Source: Candidatus Poribacteria bacterium (lineage in GTDB: Bacteria > Poribacteria > WGA-4E > WGA-3G). From it: a DNA stretch of 8,225 nt. Below are positions 6,512 through 8,225 of this stretch, one piece after another. Position 1 is the stretch's first letter; each line of letters begins with the position of its first letter. The notes under the pieces are model-generated. The model ran no database searches. It was not told the origin of the DNA and was given only the letters and a program-made list of their open reading frames with translations. Position numbers and translations under genes: made by a program. The stretch is from NCBI GenBank assembly GCA_009845505.1, contig VXZL01000667.1, positions 1 to 8,225 on the forward strand, given 5' to 3'.

Positions 6512-7687
6512 TTATCGCTCCTGTTTATCCTCAATCTGCATCATTTTTTGGACGTTCTTAATGGTTTTGTAGACGAACCGGTTGTCTTGATCGAATTGGC
6601 TTGCAATTTTATGGAATACTGTCGCTGTGTTGGTGTTACCATCGAATCCATGCATTACCATGAGATCCCAAATTTTCTTTTCGGTATCCGCAGCATCCTT
6701 AGCGGTGTTAAGCATCTGTTCGATCTGTCCGATTGAGAGCGTGATTTGGTGGATCGGGTAATCTTCATTTAATATCGCAATAATTTCATCAAGTTCGGGG
6801 TTTTCCCAATTTTCAAAAGCTTTCAGGATGGTCGCCCAAATCACAGTGGCACTCAGTTGCGTTTGCGTCTGGGTCCAATGCACTTGCTCAATTCGGTGAG
6901 GTTTGCACTTATACATACGGATTTCGCAAGTATCTTTAATTTTTACGTACCAGATGCTGCCTTCTTCGCCTCTAAACATGGGAGCTTGACTCTCATTCAA
7001 ACCGATGAACTCCAATCGCCTATCAAGGTCTTGCTGCTCTTGCTCATAGTGCCACACATAGTCTTTTTCAACGGTGCCGAGCTGTTCTGCTTTCGGGATA
7101 TCGCCCACCTCAAGTTCAGTATTCATCACAATTTGCCCATGCCTCCCGTGCAGTCCGAACAATAACACAATATCCAACTTGACATCCTCGTATTGAATCA
7201 TGTGCGGGTTATCCAATCCATAGAGCTCGAAACTGAAACCTGTAATATCGGGATTCATTTTAAACAATTCGGTGATTTGCTGGTATTTGCGAAGGATATG
7301 CTCCCACATCCTTATGTAGCGACCTCTCAAAAACGGGAACAGGCGCACTTTGAACGTGATGTATTCCATCCCGTTGTTTCTGTAACGGTACATAAAAATG
7401 TTGGTGCCGTCGTACTTGCGGAAACGGTAAATCCGTTCCGCACTCGGAAACCGGTAATTATGCCCTAATCCGAACGGATAAGCAAGTTTCGGCGTGCCGA
7501 AGATGAGCGGCTGATCAGTAGATTCACCATTGATCTTTCTTATCAGCAGCCCGCCATAGCGTTTGTCTCTACTGAAACTGATTTGTCCCTCAACGTAGTT
7601 TTGCGGGTTAAACGGGTCTGTCGCGCTAAATTGGGCATAGTCTGAATCTAAGACTTGTTGGCCCCTTTTTATTTTTTGTTGAGTCAC
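6512..7687 (-). CDS. RNA-ligase-like covalent nucleotidyltransferase (T4 Rnl2 type)
   Basis: 391 residues from GTG at 7687, chosen because GGAGG (7694-7698) lies 6 nt before it; a TTG 22 codons upstream is open but lacks a good site. The ordered signatures of the ligase/capping superfamily are present. Motif I is FRKYDGTNIF with K91 as the expected AMP-accepting lysine (K91-x-D93-G94). Motif III is FELYG (153-157). A hydrophobic strand DIVLLFGLHG (172-181) sits at the place of motif IIIa. Motif IV is EEGSIWYVK (E242, G243). Motif V is YKCKP with K260 and K262. KYDGTN and KCK closely resemble KIHGTN and KCKN of T4 RNA ligase 2. About 90 residues precede motif I, and a helix-rich C-terminal region of about 125 residues follows motif V; I recognise neither. 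Members seal or repair RNA through an enzyme-AMP step; here the substrate is unknown, and a DNA ligase or other nucleotidyl transfer is possible. It follows a 68-residue gene and leads into potB. Lines sampled by eye (6541-6600, 7081-7140) have 24 and 28 G+C of 60, against 31-35 of 60 in sampled neighbours. Confidence 0.8.
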   Translation of the reverse strand: MTQQKIKRGQQVLDSDYAQFSATDPFNPQNYVEGQISFSRDKRYGGLLIRKINGESTDQPLIFGTPKLAYPFGLGHNYRFPSAERIYRFRKYDGTNIFMYRYRNNGMEYITFKVRLFPFLRGRYIRMWEHILRKYQQITELFKMNPDITGFSFELYGLDNPHMIQYEDVKLDIVLLFGLHGRHGQIVMNTELEVGDIPKAEQLGTVEKDYVWHYEQEQQDLDRRLEFIGLNESQAPMFRGEEGSIWYVKIKDTCEIRMYKCKPHRIEQVHWTQTQTQLSATVIWATILKAFENWENPELDEIIAILNEDYPIHQITLSIGQIEQMLNTAKDAADTEKKIWDLMVMHGFDGNTNTATVFHKIASQFDQDNRFVYKTIKNVQKMMQIEDKQER

Positions 7688-7693
7688 TGCTGT

Positions 7694-7698
7694 CCTCC
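7694..7698 (-). promoter_or_regulatory. Ribosome binding site deciding the ligase start
   Basis: GGAGG on the minus strand ends 6 nt before GTG at 7687. The upstream in-frame TTG at 7753 has no comparable site at proper distance. This selects the 391-residue form and drops 22 unconvincing residues. Confidence 0.65.
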
Positions 7699-7764
7699 AA
7701 GGGGTCCAGTAGATTATCCATTCTAAACTTAGTGCCTGTTCGTAGTAGCGCAATTCATTGCACT

Positions 7765-7971
7765 CTAACCCTCATTTTCAGATGAGCAGAGAAAGTCAAT
7801 CTGCACGCCTTCTCGTTCAAGTGCTTTTTGGAACGGTTCCCATTTTCTATCTAATGCCTGCAAGATAGTTGCTTTTTTAGCATGGTCCCGCTCGTATGCG
7901 ATAGCGACCGCAATAAATTTTCTCTTGTCTTGCCACGATTTGAGGTTTTTCACTCGTATATGCGTAATCAT
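7765..7971 (-). CDS. Small hypothetical protein, first gene of the ligase operon
   Basis: 68 residues from ATG at 7971, preceded by GGAGG (7979-7983) at 7 nt and by a near-consensus promoter, so it is probably expressed. I do not recognise it as a whole. The first 13 residues (MITHIRVKNLKSW) resemble the opening beta-strand of OLD/RecF-like AAA ATPases (typically I-x-x-I-x-I-x-N-F-K-S), but no Walker A follows, and the rest is a charged, probably helical segment (about residues 26-57) ending in an acidic tail. It could be a small partner of the ligase, or a remnant of a larger gene. No signal peptide, membrane segment or cysteine pair is seen; there is a single cysteine near the C-terminus. 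A gap of 77 bp separates it from the preferred ligase start. Confidence 0.6.
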   Translation of the reverse strand: MITHIRVKNLKSWQDKRKFIAVAIAYERDHAKKATILQALDRKWEPFQKALEREGVQIDFLCSSENEG

Positions 7972-7978
7972 TTCCGTG

Positions 7979-7983
7979 CCTCC
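7979..7983 (-). promoter_or_regulatory. Ribosome binding site of the 68-residue gene
   Basis: GGAGG, 7 nt before the ATG at 7971, within a short leader of about 17 nt from the predicted transcript start. It is the main argument, with the promoter, that this short gene is real. Confidence 0.65.
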
Positions 7984-7994
7984 ATGTTAATGCT

Positions 7995-8023
7995 ATTATA
8001 CGAAGTTTTATAGGGAAATTCAA
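7995..8023 (-). promoter_or_regulatory. Strong candidate sigma-70 promoter of the small gene-ligase-potBC unit
   Basis: On the minus strand TTGAAT (8018-8023) and TATAAT (7995-8000) are separated by exactly 17 nt. Transcription should start near 7988, giving a short leader. No other convincing promoter is seen between here and potB, so the small gene, the ligase and potB probably share this transcript. Confidence 0.65.
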
Positions 8024-8074
8024 GACAAATCCAGATCACAAAGAGGCATCAATTTCGGGGGAATGCTCCTTAAA

Positions 8075-8109
8075 ATCCGCGTCATCCGCGCAATCCGTGA
8101 TAATCCGCG
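8075..8109. repeat. ATCCGCG short tandem repeat
   Basis: Four units, ATCCGCG at 8075, 8084 and 8103 and the variant ATCCGTG at 8093, are spaced 9, 9 and 10 bp apart. They sit in the divergent intergenic region upstream of the minus-strand promoter. I recall similar strings as intergenic repeats in several genomes. No regulator-specific role can be argued from one copy. Confidence 0.55.
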
Positions 8110-8137
8110 ATTCAGACAGACACAACCGAATTTTTGT

Positions 8138-8166
8138 TTGATTACAAACCTAAAATAAGATAAACT
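8138..8166 (+). promoter_or_regulatory. Weak candidate promoter for a divergent gene at the right edge
   Basis: TTGATT (8138-8143), 17 nt, TAAACT (8161-8166) on the plus strand. The region is AT-rich, so a chance match is possible. It would serve a gene beginning at or beyond the right edge. Confidence 0.3.
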
Positions 8167-8212
8167 ACTTCTTGTATCTCATCTTAATACTGAAAAAAAA
8201 TATAGCATGGAA

Positions 8213-8218
8213 AAGGAG
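8213..8218 (+). promoter_or_regulatory. Ribosome binding site pointing to a gene starting at the right edge
   Basis: AAGGAG is followed by 7 nt to the window end, so a start codon at 8226 would be ideally spaced. An ATG at 8207-8209 also opens a frame (MEKETT) to the edge, but has no site of its own. Either way a plus-strand gene, divergent from the ligase operon, likely begins here; its identity cannot be seen. Confidence 0.45.
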
Positions 8219-8225
8219 ACAACCC

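Noticed and set aside
6506..7468. Plus-strand open frames opposite the ligase gene
   Set aside because: They are antisense to the motif-bearing ligase frame and lack ribosome binding sites or domains.
7688..7753. Longer ligase form starting at TTG 7753
   Set aside because: No good ribosome binding site precedes it, while GTG at 7687 has GGAGG at 6 nt. The extra 22 residues carry no ligase motif.
8075..8109. CRISPR-like array
   Set aside because: Units are only 7 bp with 2-3 bp between them; there is no repeat-spacer structure and no cas gene in the window.

Overview
The window reads as chromosomal DNA of an uncultured Gram-negative-type bacterium. It encodes an outer-membrane beta-barrel protein with a signal peptide and inner-membrane ABC permeases, and the genes use ordinary Shine-Dalgarno sites. 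Short dispersed palindromic repeats lie in most of the gaps. Their style, together with a metal-dependent hydrolase of the neutral-ceramidase family, reminds me of Candidatus Poribacteria. That assignment is inference from memory, not proven by anything here.

All eight supported genes lie on the minus strand, so transcription runs from high to low coordinates. From the right edge: (1) about 250 bp of non-coding DNA holds an ATCCGCG repeat, a near-consensus minus-strand promoter (TTGAAT-N17-TATAAT), and plus-strand signals suggesting a divergent gene that starts at or just beyond the edge. (2) A 68-residue hypothetical protein has a strong ribosome binding site. (3) A 391-residue protein, unremarkable at first sight, carries the nucleotidyltransferase motifs I, III, IV and V of T4 Rnl2-type RNA ligases. 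(4) A potB-like permease follows the ligase after 11 bp. (5) A repeat-filled gap of about 170 bp precedes a potC-like permease. (6) After a hairpin and a likely promoter comes alanine racemase (alr), overlapped by 7 bp by an ABC-2-type ATPase gene that has no permease beside it. (7) A tandem 14-bp repeat separates the ATPase from an outer-membrane barrel protein. (8) A hairpin repeat that looks like a terminator precedes a neutral/alkaline ceramidase-family protein whose C-terminal end runs off the left edge.

Functionally the region is mixed: RNA repair or modification (inferred), polyamine-type uptake (two permeases, with no ATPase or binding protein here), peptidoglycan D-alanine supply, a partial export ABC system, and an outer-membrane protein. 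The most notable point is the RNA-ligase-like gene. It sits behind a small uncharacterised gene with its own promoter and upstream of transporter genes, and has lower G+C than its neighbours in the lines I sampled. The second is the repeat content, which sits between potB and potC and even supplies a false N-terminal extension to potC.
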